A stretch of 64,000 nt of DNA from Sphingobium arseniciresistens (lineage in GTDB: Bacteria; Pseudomonadota; Alphaproteobacteria; Sphingomonadales; Sphingomonadaceae). A program made the position numbers and the translations under genes. Each line of letters begins with the position of its first letter. The first letter of the stretch is position 1. The DNA is taken from positions 62,001-126,000 of the forward strand of contig JARFNK010000008.1 of assembly GCA_029167225.1 (NCBI GenBank), in the 5' to 3' direction. Positions 16,696 through 33,771 of the stretch are shown here, piece by piece. Below the pieces are notes generated by a model. It saw nothing but the letters and a program-made list of their open reading frames with translations. It searched no databases and was not told where the DNA came from.

Positions 16696-19308
16696 ATGGA
16701 GAGCGCGGCGATCTGCACGACCTGCGCCTATTGCGGTGTTGGCTGCGGCATCGCCGCGACCCGCACCGGCGAGCGCGCCCTGCGCATCCAGGGGGACGAG
16801 GCGCATCCGGCCAATGCCGGGCGGCTCTGTTCCAAGGGGACGCATCTGGGCGAGACCATGGGGCTGGAGGGGCGGCTGCTCCATCCGATGATCGGCAAGC
16901 GCCAGGCGAGTTGGGACAAGGCGCTCGATCTGGTTGCCCGCCGCTTTGCCGAGACGATCGCACGGCATGGGCCGGATAGTGTTGCCTTCTATGTCTCCGG
17001 CCAGCTGCTGACCGAAGATTATTATGTGGCCAACAAGCTGATGAAGGGCTTCATCGGATCGGCCAATATCGACACCAATTCCCGCCTGTGCATGTCGAGC
17101 GCGGTGGCCGGGCACATCCGGGCCTTTGGCGAGGATATCGTCCCCGCCAGCTATGACGATCTGGAGGCGGCGGACCTTGTCGTGCTGGTCGGTTCGAACA
17201 CCGCATGGTGCCACCCGATCGTCTATCAGCGCATTCAGGCGGCCCGCGCCGCGCGGGGCAGCAAGCTGGTCGTCATCGATCCGCGCCGTACCGAGACATG
17301 CGAGGGCGCCGACCTGCACCTGCCCCTGCGGCCGGGCAGCGACGTCGCGCTGATGAACGGGCTGCTCGCGTGGTGCCGCGACAACGGCCTGCTCGACCAG
17401 GACTATATCGACGCGCATCTGGACGTGCCCGAAGGCTTCTGGGATCGGCTGGACGAAGGCTGCGACCTGTGGTCCACGGCGGCGACCTGCGATCTCGATC
17501 CGGCGGACGTGCTGCGCTTCTTCGAGTTGTTCCGCGCCAATCCGCGCACCGTGATGATGTTCAGCCAGGGCATCAACCAGTCGCTGCGCGGCACGGATCA
17601 GGTGAACGCGATCCTCAACGTCCATCTCGCCACCGGGCGGATCGGCAAGCCCGGCGCCGCGCCCTTTTCCATTACCGGACAGCCCAATGCCATGGGCGGC
17701 CGCGAGGTCGGCGGCCTTGCCTCCACCCTTGCCGCGCACATGGATTTCGCGCCGGAGAATGTCGCGCGCGTCGGTCGCTTCTGGGCGGCCCCCTCCATGG
17801 CGGCGAAACCCGGCCTGAAAGCCGTCGACCTGTTTCGCGCCGTGGGCGAGGGGCGCATCAAGGCGCTGTGGGTGATGGCGACCAACCCGGCGGTGTCGCT
17901 GCCGGACGCCGGGCGCGTGCGCGAGGCGCTGGCCGCCTGTCCGTTCGTCGTCGTCTCGGATGTGATCGCGGAGACCGACACCAGCGTCCACGCGCATGTC
18001 CGCCTGCCCGCCGCCGGCTGGGGCGAGAAGGACGGGACCGTCACCAATTCCGAACGGCGCGTCAGCCGCCAGCGCGCGCTGCTGCCGCTGCCCGGCGAGG
18101 CGAAGCCGGACTGGTGGATCGTCAAGGAAGTCGCGCGGCGCATGGGCTGGCGCTCCGCCTTCACCTATGATTGTCCGGCCGACATCTGGCGCGAACATGC
18201 GCGCCTCACGGCTTATGAAAATCATGGCGAGCGGCTGCTGAACCTGCGGGCGCAAGCGACCATCGGCAACGCAGCCTATGAGGCGATGGAACCGTTCACA
18301 TGGGGCGGCCAGCCCTTTGCGGACGGACGCTTCCCGACGGCTGACGGACGCGGCCGGCTGGTGCCGGTGGGCCAATCCGCACTTGCGGCGCCGCTGCGCG
18401 ACTGGCCGATGACGCTCAACACCGGCCGCTATCGCGACCAGTGGCATACGATGACCCGCACCGGCCTGTCGCCCAAGCTGTCGCGGCATCGCGAGGAACC
18501 GCTGGTGGAAATTCATCCCGCCGATGCGGCGTCTCTCGGCATTGCCGAGGGCGATCTCGCGCGGGTCTCGACGCCGCAAGGGGAAAGCCTGTTCCGCGCC
18601 CGCATTAGCGATGGGCAGCGGCCGGGCGAACTGTTCACGCCGATCCACTGGACCGACCAGCAGTCGAGCGGTGGGCGCACCGGGTTGCTGCCGCGTCCGC
18701 TGGTCGATCCGCATTCCGGGCAGCCGGGTTTCAAGGCGACGCCGGTGCGGGCGGAAAAGGTCTCGACCGAATGGAAGGGCTTCCTGCTGGTGCGGGGCGA
18801 AGCGCCGGTCTGGCCGCGCTGCCTGTGGGCGACCCGCATCACCGTGCCGGGCGGCACGCTGTACGAACTGGCGGGCAATGGCGATGCCGCACGGCTGGAA
18901 GCCTGCCTGCCGAAGGGGGAGCGGATCGAGGCGAGCGACATCGCGCGCGGATCGCGCCGGATGGCGGTGATCGCCGACGGCAAGCTGGCCGCGGCGCTGT
19001 TCGTCACCCATAGCGGCATATTGCCCTCGCGCGACTGGCTGATCACCCAGCTTCAGGCGGACGGGGTGGGCGCGGCTGTGCTTGCCGCGCGCGGTGCCGG
19101 GCAGCAGGTCGATCGCGGGCCGATCGTCTGCGTGTGCTTCGACATCGGGATGAAGACCATCATCGGCGCCGTGAAGGACCAGCAACTGGTCGACGTCGCC
19201 GCCATCGGCAAGGCGCTGGGCGCCGGCACCAATTGCGGCTCCTGCCGCCCGGCGCTCGCCGCCATCCTGACCCAGACCAAGGAGGAACTCGTCGATGCAG
19301 CCGAATGA
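16696..19308 (+). CDS. nasA: Assimilatory nitrate reductase, catalytic subunit
   Basis: Molybdenum bis-MGD enzyme that reduces nitrate to nitrite in the cytoplasm. The 870 residues begin with a [4Fe-4S] motif (cysteines 7/10, 13 and 17, then LCSKG near 42), followed by molybdopterin-binding domains (SRLCMSSAVAG, SQGINQSLRGTDQ, TGQPNAMGGREVGGLAS) and the dinucleotide-binding C-terminal barrel (LNTGRYRDQWHTMTRTG). A BFD-like [2Fe-2S] domain is fused at the end: CVCF near 812 and NCGSCRP near 847. This suits electron delivery without a separate NasB, and no NasB-like gene is present. cobA overlaps by 14 bases. Confidence 0.95.
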   Translation: MESAAICTTCAYCGVGCGIAATRTGERALRIQGDEAHPANAGRLCSKGTHLGETMGLEGRLLHPMIGKRQASWDKALDLVARRFAETIARHGPDSVAFYVSGQLLTEDYYVANKLMKGFIGSANIDTNSRLCMSSAVAGHIRAFGEDIVPASYDDLEAADLVVLVGSNTAWCHPIVYQRIQAARAARGSKLVVIDPRRTETCEGADLHLPLRPGSDVALMNGLLAWCRDNGLLDQDYIDAHLDVPEGFWDRLDEGCDLWSTAATCDLDPADVLRFFELFRANPRTVMMFSQGINQSLRGTDQVNAILNVHLATGRIGKPGAAPFSITGQPNAMGGREVGGLASTLAAHMDFAPENVARVGRFWAAPSMAAKPGLKAVDLFRAVGEGRIKALWVMATNPAVSLPDAGRVREALAACPFVVVSDVIAETDTSVHAHVRLPAAGWGEKDGTVTNSERRVSRQRALLPLPGEAKPDWWIVKEVARRMGWRSAFTYDCPADIWREHARLTAYENHGERLLNLRAQATIGNAAYEAMEPFTWGGQPFADGRFPTADGRGRLVPVGQSALAAPLRDWPMTLNTGRYRDQWHTMTRTGLSPKLSRHREEPLVEIHPADAASLGIAEGDLARVSTPQGESLFRARISDGQRPGELFTPIHWTDQQSSGGRTGLLPRPLVDPHSGQPGFKATPVRAEKVSTEWKGFLLVRGEAPVWPRCLWATRITVPGGTLYELAGNGDAARLEACLPKGERIEASDIARGSRRMAVIADGKLAAALFVTHSGILPSRDWLITQLQADGVGAAVLAARGAGQQVDRGPIVCVCFDIGMKTIIGAVKDQQLVDVAAIGKALGAGTNCGSCRPALAAILTQTKEELVDAAE

Positions 19309-20077
19309 ACTCATCGCACCGGGCGAAGTATGGCTCGTGGGGGCAGGGCCGGGCGATCCCGATCTGCTGACGCGCAAGGCCGAGCGGCTGATGGATGCGG
19401 CGGACATCATCTTCTACGATGCGCTGGTCGGCCCGGAGATCCTGGCGCTGGCATCGGACGGGGCGGAAATGGTGAGCGTCGGCAAGCGTTCGGGCCGCCA
19501 TTCCAAGGATCAGGGCAGCATCAACGACCTGCTGCTTGCCGCCGCGAAGGCCGGCCGGCGGGTCGTGCGTCTGAAAGGCGGCGATCCCTCGATTTTCGGC
19601 CGGTCATCGGAGGAATTGATGCACCTGGCCGCCGCCGGCGTGCCGGTGCGGATCTGCCCCGGCATCACCACGGCCAGCGCGGCGGCGGCCAATGGCGGCG
19701 TGTCGCTGACCCTGCGGGGGGTCGCACGCGGCCTCACCTTGCTGACAGCCCATGCCCGCGCGGGTGAAACCCTCTCGCTCGACTGGGCAGCGCTGGCGGC
19801 GCAGGGCGGCACGCTGGGCATCTATATGGGGCGTGCGGCGGCGGGCACGATCGCGCGGTCGCTGATCGCGGCGGGGCGCGACCCCGAAACGCCGGTGATG
19901 GTCGCAGTGAACGTTTCGCTTCCCAATGAGCGTCTGATCCGGGGCAAGCTCTCCGCTCTGGCCTTCCTGGTCGCAGCGATCAGCGATGACGATCCGACCT
20001 TGCTGCTCATCGGCGAAGCGGTGGGCGAGGCTGCGGATACCCGCGCGGCGGCGCGGACTGTTGCTTTGGCAAAATAG
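19295..20077 (+). CDS. cobA: Uroporphyrinogen-III C-methyltransferase
   Basis: SAM-dependent enzyme that makes precorrin-2, the first step to siroheme, the cofactor needed by NirB. The 260 residues show VGAGPGDPDLLTRKAERLM near the start, VVRLKGGDPSIFGRSSEEL near residue 90, and GITTASAAAANGGVSLT. No CysG oxidase/ferrochelatase domain is fused, so the last two siroheme steps must be encoded elsewhere. It overlaps nasA by 14 bases, with AAGGAGG upstream of ATG 19295. It closes the nitrate operon and is followed by about 150 bases and then a bidirectional terminator. Confidence 0.94.
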   Translation: MQPNELIAPGEVWLVGAGPGDPDLLTRKAERLMDAADIIFYDALVGPEILALASDGAEMVSVGKRSGRHSKDQGSINDLLLAAAKAGRRVVRLKGGDPSIFGRSSEELMHLAAAGVPVRICPGITTASAAAANGGVSLTLRGVARGLTLLTAHARAGETLSLDWAALAAQGGTLGIYMGRAAAGTIARSLIAAGRDPETPVMVAVNVSLPNERLIRGKLSALAFLVAAISDDDPTLLLIGEAVGEAADTRAAARTVALAK

Positions 20078-20226
20078 GCGCCGTTTTCCATAAGCATAGG
20101 AAGCGCGCCCTATCGAGTGCATCGCGCACTATGCTGTGCGCCGGGATGACTGACTGTCCGCAAATGGCTTCTGGCCAAATGCATCGCCCCACTCAATAGC
20201 TGTAATCACGATAGCGCCCACAAGAA

Positions 20227-20262
20227 AAAGACCCCGCCGGCAATGCTGCCTGCGGGGTCTTT
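20227..20262. terminator. Bidirectional terminator, cobA and rpoC
   Basis: AAAGACCCCGC (20227-20237) pairs with GCGGGGTCTTT (20252-20262) over 11 bases around a 14-base loop. It has A-rich sequence on the left and TTTCTT on the right, so it works on both strands. It lies between the convergent cobA and rpoC genes; the 292-base space between those genes otherwise shows nothing recognisable. Confidence 0.8.
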
Positions 20263-20369
20263 CTTGATCCAGTTCAGGATCATGGGCTGGGAGCCTTTAC
20301 CTTAAATGGTTTCGGCGCCTTTTGGTTTCAATCGCCGGCGTCGAAAAGAACGCCGGCGATGATTTTCTC

Positions 20370-24623
<4,254 letters not shown>

Positions 24624-24700
24624 CTTTTCATTCCCTCATGAGGGCAAAATTCTGGGCGGAAGCGGGGGAGGGGCGCGGCACTGGCCGCGCCCCCGAACCC

Positions 24701-28858
<4,158 letters not shown>

Positions 28859-29105
28859 GCGTTTTCCTGCCTTCTTGGACATATATTTTTCCGCGTTGCC
28901 GCAGAAATTCAGCCGATTCGTGGGCGCATTTGACGCGAAAAAGTGCGGGCCGGGGCTGTCCGATCCGCACTGTCAGCGTCTGATAGAACCCTCCAGAAAC
29001 GCCCCATTCGTCGCGGTTTGGCGCAAATCAAACCGTGGCCCGGGCGAGGGGAGGGTGGCCGGACAGCGCCCGAAAGCACTGGCAGGCCGGAATTCTTGTA
29101 GGGGC

Positions 29106-29134
29106 TATATAGTCCCGCTGTTGGATTTTGTGAA
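29106..29134 (-). promoter_or_regulatory. Putative rpoBC promoter
   Basis: On the minus strand TTCACA (29134-29129) and TATATA (29111-29106) are 17 bases apart. Transcription would start near 29099 and give an untranslated leader of about 240 bases before rpoB. The stretch 28859-29176 contains no gene; apart from this promoter-like pair I see no other recognisable element there. Confidence 0.45.
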
Positions 29135-29176
29135 GGGGGTGGGTGACGTCGCTGACTTTAGGTCGTGGAAGCGCCG

Positions 29177-29362
29177 TCAATCGGATGCCGCGACGAGCTC
29201 GGGCGCGACCGCCGCGATCATCTTGTCCCCCATGCGGGACACGCCAGGGCCAAGGATCATCAGCAGTCCGAGCATCCCGCCGGCGATCAGCCAGTGGCGC
29301 AGCGCGGGCCGATTGCGCGACCGGGGCGAGGATGAAGGCGGGCTGGCGGGCGCGCGTCGCAT
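29177..29362 (-). CDS. Small predicted membrane protein
   Basis: A 61-residue open frame that begins one base after the manC stop. It has a basic, proline- and serine-rich start (residues 1-22), one hydrophobic helix (HWLIAGGMLGLLMILGPGV) and a short polar end. I do not recognise a family. The close coupling to manC and the single membrane span make a real small protein plausible; it may anchor or regulate something in the polysaccharide locus, but no function is claimed. Conservation in related genomes would decide whether it is translated. Confidence 0.45.
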   Translation of the reverse strand: MRRAPASPPSSSPRSRNRPALRHWLIAGGMLGLLMILGPGVSRMGDKMIAAVAPELVAASD

Positions 29363-29363
29363 G

Positions 29364-30422
29364 TCAGGCGCTCTTGAGCGCGTCGGTGACCTTGCGGACC
29401 TTCTGGGATTCTCCGCGGCGCAGGATCATGACGTCGCCATGCGACACCACGACGATGAGGTCGTCGACATCCACCAGGGTCACGCGCGGGCCATCGGTGT
29501 GGACGAGGCAGTTGTTGGCGCCCAGCGCGAGCACCTGGCCGCGCACGGCATTGCCGGCGGCGTCCTTGGGGCTGATCGTGTGGAGCGAATCCCAGCTACC
29601 GACATCGGACCAGCCCATGCTGACCGGCACGCAGGCGACGCGATCCTCTCGCTCCATGATGGCATAGTCGACGGAATCCGAAGGGCAGGCGGCAAAAGCC
29701 TGCGGATCGGGGGAGACCCGATTACCGATGCGGACGGCGCTCGACATTGCGGTGTTCACCGCCGTCAGCATGTCGGGCTGGTGCCGTTCCAGCGCGGCGA
29801 GATAGGCGTCGGCGCGGAACAGGAAGATGCCCGCATTCCAGGCATGGTCGCCCTCCGCGATCATTTCGGCGGCGCGCTGGGCATCGGGCTTTTCGACGAA
29901 ACGGGCGACGGCGTGGACGCGCTCGGCGCAGGTATCGCCCATCTTGATATAGCCATAGCCGGTTTCCGGCGCATCCGGCGTGATGCCGAAGGTGACGAGC
30001 CAGCCTTCGGCCACCAGCGGCAGCGCGCGGGCGATCGCTTCATGGAAGGCGGGCAGGTCCGCGATCACATGGTCGCTCGGCATCACCAGCAGCGCGTCGT
30101 CGCCCTTCGCTTCGAGCGCGGCCAGCGCGATGGCCGGCGCGGTGTTGCGGCCGAAGGGCTCCAGCAGGATCAGGCTGTCCTCCACGCCGATGGCAGCCAG
30201 CTGCTCCTCGATGATGTCGGCATGGGCGGCGTTGGCCACCAGAATCGGACGGCCGAATTGCGCGGAGCCGCCGCTGGTCCGCTGCACCGTCAGCTGCAGC
30301 ATCGTCTCGTCCGCCGTCAGCGGCAGCAGCTGCTTGGGGCGCTCAGGGCGGGATACCGGCCACAGGCGGGTGCCCGACCCGCCCGAAAGAATGACGGGAA
30401 CGATCACATTGGTTCTGCTCAT
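29364..30422 (-). CDS. manC: Mannose-1-phosphate guanylyltransferase
   Basis: Makes GDP-mannose from mannose-1-phosphate and GTP for surface polysaccharides. The 352 residues open with IVPVILSGGSGTRLWPVSR and ERPKQLLPL, the nucleotide-binding and activator motifs. FGRNTAPAIALAAL and FVEKPDAQRAAEMI are the other family landmarks, and DVGSWDSL follows near residue 250. It lacks the C-terminal phosphomannose isomerase domain of bifunctional ManC, so it is the short form. ATG 30422 is chosen because the nucleotide-binding motif starts 10 residues in; an upstream in-frame extension to 30503 has no ribosome site. Confidence 0.9.
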   Translation of the reverse strand: MSRTNVIVPVILSGGSGTRLWPVSRPERPKQLLPLTADETMLQLTVQRTSGGSAQFGRPILVANAAHADIIEEQLAAIGVEDSLILLEPFGRNTAPAIALAALEAKGDDALLVMPSDHVIADLPAFHEAIARALPLVAEGWLVTFGITPDAPETGYGYIKMGDTCAERVHAVARFVEKPDAQRAAEMIAEGDHAWNAGIFLFRADAYLAALERHQPDMLTAVNTAMSSAVRIGNRVSPDPQAFAACPSDSVDYAIMEREDRVACVPVSMGWSDVGSWDSLHTISPKDAAGNAVRGQVLALGANNCLVHTDGPRVTLVDVDDLIVVVSHGDVMILRRGESQKVRKVTDALKSA

Positions 30423-30587
30423 TATGTCTCGCTTCATGGGCCGGAGGGCGTGATCTGCATTCAACCTAGCATGCACGTTCGCATGTGCAAAAACTCCCTT
30501 CAATGAATCTATACCAATCTGCTCCAGGATGGTTCCTTGTTACGGTCCCTTGGGGAGCAGTAATCAGCATGCGAATAAAGGGAAGAC

Positions 30588-31703
30588 ATGAAGGTTCTCT
30601 GTGTATTCGGAACGCGGCCTGAAGCGATCAAGCTGTTTCCGGTGATTCATGCGTTGAAGGCGCTGGACGGGATCGAAACGCGGGTCTGCGTGACGGCCCA
30701 GCATCGCGGTCTGCTGGACCAGGTGCTGGAAATCAGCGGCATCGTGCCGGATATCGACCTCGACATCATGAAGGATAACCAGACGCTGGACGGGCTGACC
30801 GCCGCGCTCATCCTGGCGCTGGGCGAGGCCTTCGACCGCGAGCGCCCCGATCGCATCCTCGTGCATGGCGATACGCTGACGACGATGGTGGCGAGCCTTG
30901 CCGCCTATTATCGCAAGATTCCCGTGGGGCATGTCGAGGCCGGTCTGCGCAGCGGTGACATCCATCATCCCTGGCCGGAAGAGGTGAACCGCCGGGTCGT
31001 CGCCTGCATCGCCGACATGAATTTCGCGCCGACACAAGCAGCGGCGGATGCGCTGCTGGCCGAGAACCGCGACGCCGCGACCATCCATGTCACCGGGAAC
31101 ACGGTGATCGACGCGCTGCTCGCCACCAAGGCGCGCATCGATGCCGATCCGTCGCTGGCCGCAGGGCTCGATGCGCTGGCGGATCGCTTTGCCGGCAAAC
31201 GCATCATTGCCGTCACCAGCCACAGGCGGGAAAATTTCGGCGGCGGGATGGAAAGCATCGCGCAGGCCGTGAAGGCGATCGCCGCGCGCGATGATGTGGC
31301 GGTGATCTTCCCCGTCCACCCGAACCCCAATGTGCGCTCCGTCATGGACGATGCTTTGGCCGGCCTCGCCAATGTCGCGATGATCGACCCGCTGGATTAT
31401 CCCCATTTCGTCCGGCTGCTCGACCTGTGCCATGTCGTGCTGACTGACAGCGGCGGGGTGCAGGAAGAGGCGCCCTCGCTGGGCAAGCCGGTCCTCGTCA
31501 TGCGCGAGACGACGGAGCGGCCGGAGGGCGTGCTGGCGGGTACGGCAAAGCTCGTCGGCACCGATAGCGCGCGGATCGTTACCGAAATCTTCAGTCTTTT
31601 GGACGATGACACGGCCTATGCCGCCATGTCGCGCGCCCATAATCCCTTTGGCGACGGCAGGAGCGGCGAACGGATCGCCCGGATCATCGCTCAAGGACTC
31701 TAA
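30588..31703 (+). CDS. wecB: UDP-N-acetylglucosamine 2-epimerase (non-hydrolysing)
   Basis: Interconverts UDP-GlcNAc and UDP-ManNAc. The 371 residues begin VLCVFGTRPEAIKLFPVIHA. The catalytic and substrate-binding stretches HVEAGLRSGDIHHPWPEE, VTGNTVIDALL, TSHRRENFGGGM and LTDSGGVQEEAPSLGKPVLV are all present. AAAGGGAAG precedes ATG 30588. wecC follows after 3 bases, so the pair converts UDP-GlcNAc to UDP-ManNAcA, a sugar donor for capsule or enterobacterial-common-antigen-like chains. It is divergent from manC. Confidence 0.94.
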   Translation: MKVLCVFGTRPEAIKLFPVIHALKALDGIETRVCVTAQHRGLLDQVLEISGIVPDIDLDIMKDNQTLDGLTAALILALGEAFDRERPDRILVHGDTLTTMVASLAAYYRKIPVGHVEAGLRSGDIHHPWPEEVNRRVVACIADMNFAPTQAAADALLAENRDAATIHVTGNTVIDALLATKARIDADPSLAAGLDALADRFAGKRIIAVTSHRRENFGGGMESIAQAVKAIAARDDVAVIFPVHPNPNVRSVMDDALAGLANVAMIDPLDYPHFVRLLDLCHVVLTDSGGVQEEAPSLGKPVLVMRETTERPEGVLAGTAKLVGTDSARIVTEIFSLLDDDTAYAAMSRAHNPFGDGRSGERIARIIAQGL

Positions 31704-31706
31704 TTC

Positions 31707-33008
31707 ATGCCCGTCGATATCGCGCAGCAGGTTTCCGTCATCGGTCTTGGCTATATCGGCCTGCCCACCGCCGCACTGATCGCGCGATCGGGCATGCGGG
31801 TGCTGGGCATCGATGTGAGCCCGCATGTGGTCGAGACGGTCAACAGCGGCCGCGTGCATATCGAGGAAGTCGATCTCGACGGGCTGGTGCAGGGCGTGGT
31901 CGCGCGCGGGACACTGCGCGCCGCGACTCAGGTGGAGCCGAGCGACGTGTTCGTCATCGCGGTGCCGACGCCGGTGTCGGAGGATCATGCCCCCGACATC
32001 TCCTATGTGCTGGCCGCCGCCCGGACGATCGCGCCGGTGCTGAAGGGGGGCGACACGGTGATCCTCGAATCCACCTCGCCCGTCGGCACGACCGAGGCGA
32101 TGCGCGATCTGCTTGCCCAGTTGCGCCCCGACATCCGCATGCCGGGCAAGGGCGGTGCGGCCTCAGCCGACATCTCCATCGCCTATTGCCCGGAGCGTGT
32201 GCTGCCCGGTCGCATCCTCGTCGAGCTGATCGACAATGATCGCTGCATCGGCGGCATCACGCCACGTTGTGCGCGCAAGGCGCTGTCCTTCTATCGCCAG
32301 TTCGTTCGGGGCCAGTGCATCACCACGACCGCGCGCGCCGCCGAGATGGTGAAGCTGGTCGAGAACAGCTTCCGCGACGTCAACATCGCCTTCGCCAACG
32401 AACTGTCGGTGATCGCCGAGGGCATGGGCATCGACGTGTGGGAGGTGATCCGCCTCGCTAACCGCCACCCCCGCGTGAACATCCTGCAGCCCGGCCCCGG
32501 CGTGGGCGGTCACTGCATCGCGGTCGACCCGTGGTTCATCGTTCATGGCGACCCGAAGAACGCCCGCATCATTCGCACGGCGCGGGAAGTGAACGACGCG
32601 AAGACCGACTATGTCGTCGCCCGTGCCTCCGACCTGATCGACGAAGCGCCGGCCGGCGACATCGCCTGCCTCGGTCTTGCCTTCAAGGCGAATATCGACG
32701 ATTTCCGCGAGAGCCCGGCGGTGAAGATCGCCGCGCGCCTTGCCCGGCGCTATGGCCGCCGCATCAAGCTGGTCGAACCCTATGCGACTGACCTGCCGAT
32801 GGATTTCGCCGGCACGGGCGCGGAACTGATCGACATCGACAGTGCGCTGGAACGCTGCGGCACCTTCATCGTGCTGGTCGACCACGACCTGTTCCGTTCC
32901 GTGCCGCTGGAGGAGCGGGCGGACAAGCTGGTCTATGACACCCGCGGCATCTGGCCCGATCAGCCGCCCTTCCGCGATGTGCGCCCGCTGATCGCCGGCG
33001 CTGCCTGA
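31707..33008 (+). CDS. wecC: UDP-N-acetyl-D-mannosamine dehydrogenase
   Basis: NAD-dependent sugar-nucleotide dehydrogenase that makes UDP-ManNAcA. The 433 residues have the N-terminal NAD fold VSVIGLGYIGLPTAALIAR, the middle domain with ENSFRDVNIAFANELSVIAE, and the catalytic-cysteine stretch PGPGVGGHCIAVDPWFIVH near residue 260. LGLAFKANIDDFRESPAV starts the C-terminal domain. It starts 3 bases after wecB and ends 52 bases before a membrane desaturase gene on the same strand. The WecC subgroup, and not UDP-glucose dehydrogenase, is indicated by the wecB neighbour and by PGVGGHCIAVDPWF. Confidence 0.92.
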   Translation: MPVDIAQQVSVIGLGYIGLPTAALIARSGMRVLGIDVSPHVVETVNSGRVHIEEVDLDGLVQGVVARGTLRAATQVEPSDVFVIAVPTPVSEDHAPDISYVLAAARTIAPVLKGGDTVILESTSPVGTTEAMRDLLAQLRPDIRMPGKGGAASADISIAYCPERVLPGRILVELIDNDRCIGGITPRCARKALSFYRQFVRGQCITTTARAAEMVKLVENSFRDVNIAFANELSVIAEGMGIDVWEVIRLANRHPRVNILQPGPGVGGHCIAVDPWFIVHGDPKNARIIRTAREVNDAKTDYVVARASDLIDEAPAGDIACLGLAFKANIDDFRESPAVKIAARLARRYGRRIKLVEPYATDLPMDFAGTGAELIDIDSALERCGTFIVLVDHDLFRSVPLEERADKLVYDTRGIWPDQPPFRDVRPLIAGAA

Positions 33009-33060
33009 CCCCATCCCGCAGGGAGTTGGACCGGCCGCCGCGCTCTGCTAAGGGGCGGGA

Positions 33061-33765
33061 ATGGTGAAAATTCTCGTTCTGTCGCTGCTTGCGCTCTCGC
33101 TTGCCGCCAATCTCGCCTTCGTCTTGGCGGACGCAAGCTGGTGGATCGTGCCTGCGCTGCTGGCCGGCTGGTATCTGGCCGACATGGCTTCCGGCCTTGT
33201 CCACATGTACATGGATTATCGCCCCTGCGTGGACGGCGTCGGGCTGGACGAGCTGTATTTCTATCAGGGCTCGCGCGAGTCCGAGGACTATCAGGCGAAG
33301 TTCAAGGCTGCGATGAAGCGGATCAACCCGCTCGAACGACTGGTCTATGATTTCAAGAACCACCATCCCCGCCCCAATGCGCTGGGACGGCGGGGGCTGT
33401 GGCGGCTGATCGGTTCCACGGTGATCGCGGGCACGCTGCCGCTGTCGTTGGTGATGAACATCGCCTGCCTGCTGTTGCCGGTGCCGGGCTGGCTGGTGGC
33501 GGGCATCTTCTCGCTGGCGCTGGGAGCGACCTTCGCGCAATATTTCCACGGATCGCTGCACCGCGACGACAATCCGTGGATCGTCGACGCCATGCGCAAG
33601 GTCGGCCTGCTGATGACACCCGCCGCGCACCAATTGCATCACGACACGCTGAAGCGCGATTTCAGCACCAATTGCGGATGGAGCAATCCGCTGGTCAACC
33701 GCGTCTTCAACTGGGCCTATGGCCGCGGCACGCTGCGCGACGAAGGGCTGGAGCCGACGGGGTAA
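33061..33765 (+). CDS. CarF/TMEM189-like membrane desaturase
   Basis: Membrane di-iron-type desaturase of 234 residues with at least three hydrophobic segments. It carries the histidine pattern of CarF and human TMEM189 (plasmanylethanolamine desaturase): DMASGLVHMYMDY (His48), FKNHHPRP (His101, His102), QYFHGSLHRD (His163, His167) and HQLHHDTLKRDFS (His190, His193, His194), ending with GWSNPLVNRVFNW. CarF makes the vinyl-ether bond of plasmalogens. The gene lies downstream of wecBC and next to a convergent glycosyltransferase, an unexpected setting. Family assignment is good; whether it makes plasmalogens or modifies another lipid is unknown. Confidence 0.75.
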   Translation: MVKILVLSLLALSLAANLAFVLADASWWIVPALLAGWYLADMASGLVHMYMDYRPCVDGVGLDELYFYQGSRESEDYQAKFKAAMKRINPLERLVYDFKNHHPRPNALGRRGLWRLIGSTVIAGTLPLSLVMNIACLLLPVPGWLVAGIFSLALGATFAQYFHGSLHRDDNPWIVDAMRKVGLLMTPAAHQLHHDTLKRDFSTNCGWSNPLVNRVFNWAYGRGTLRDEGLEPTG

Positions 33766-33771
33766 CGCCGG

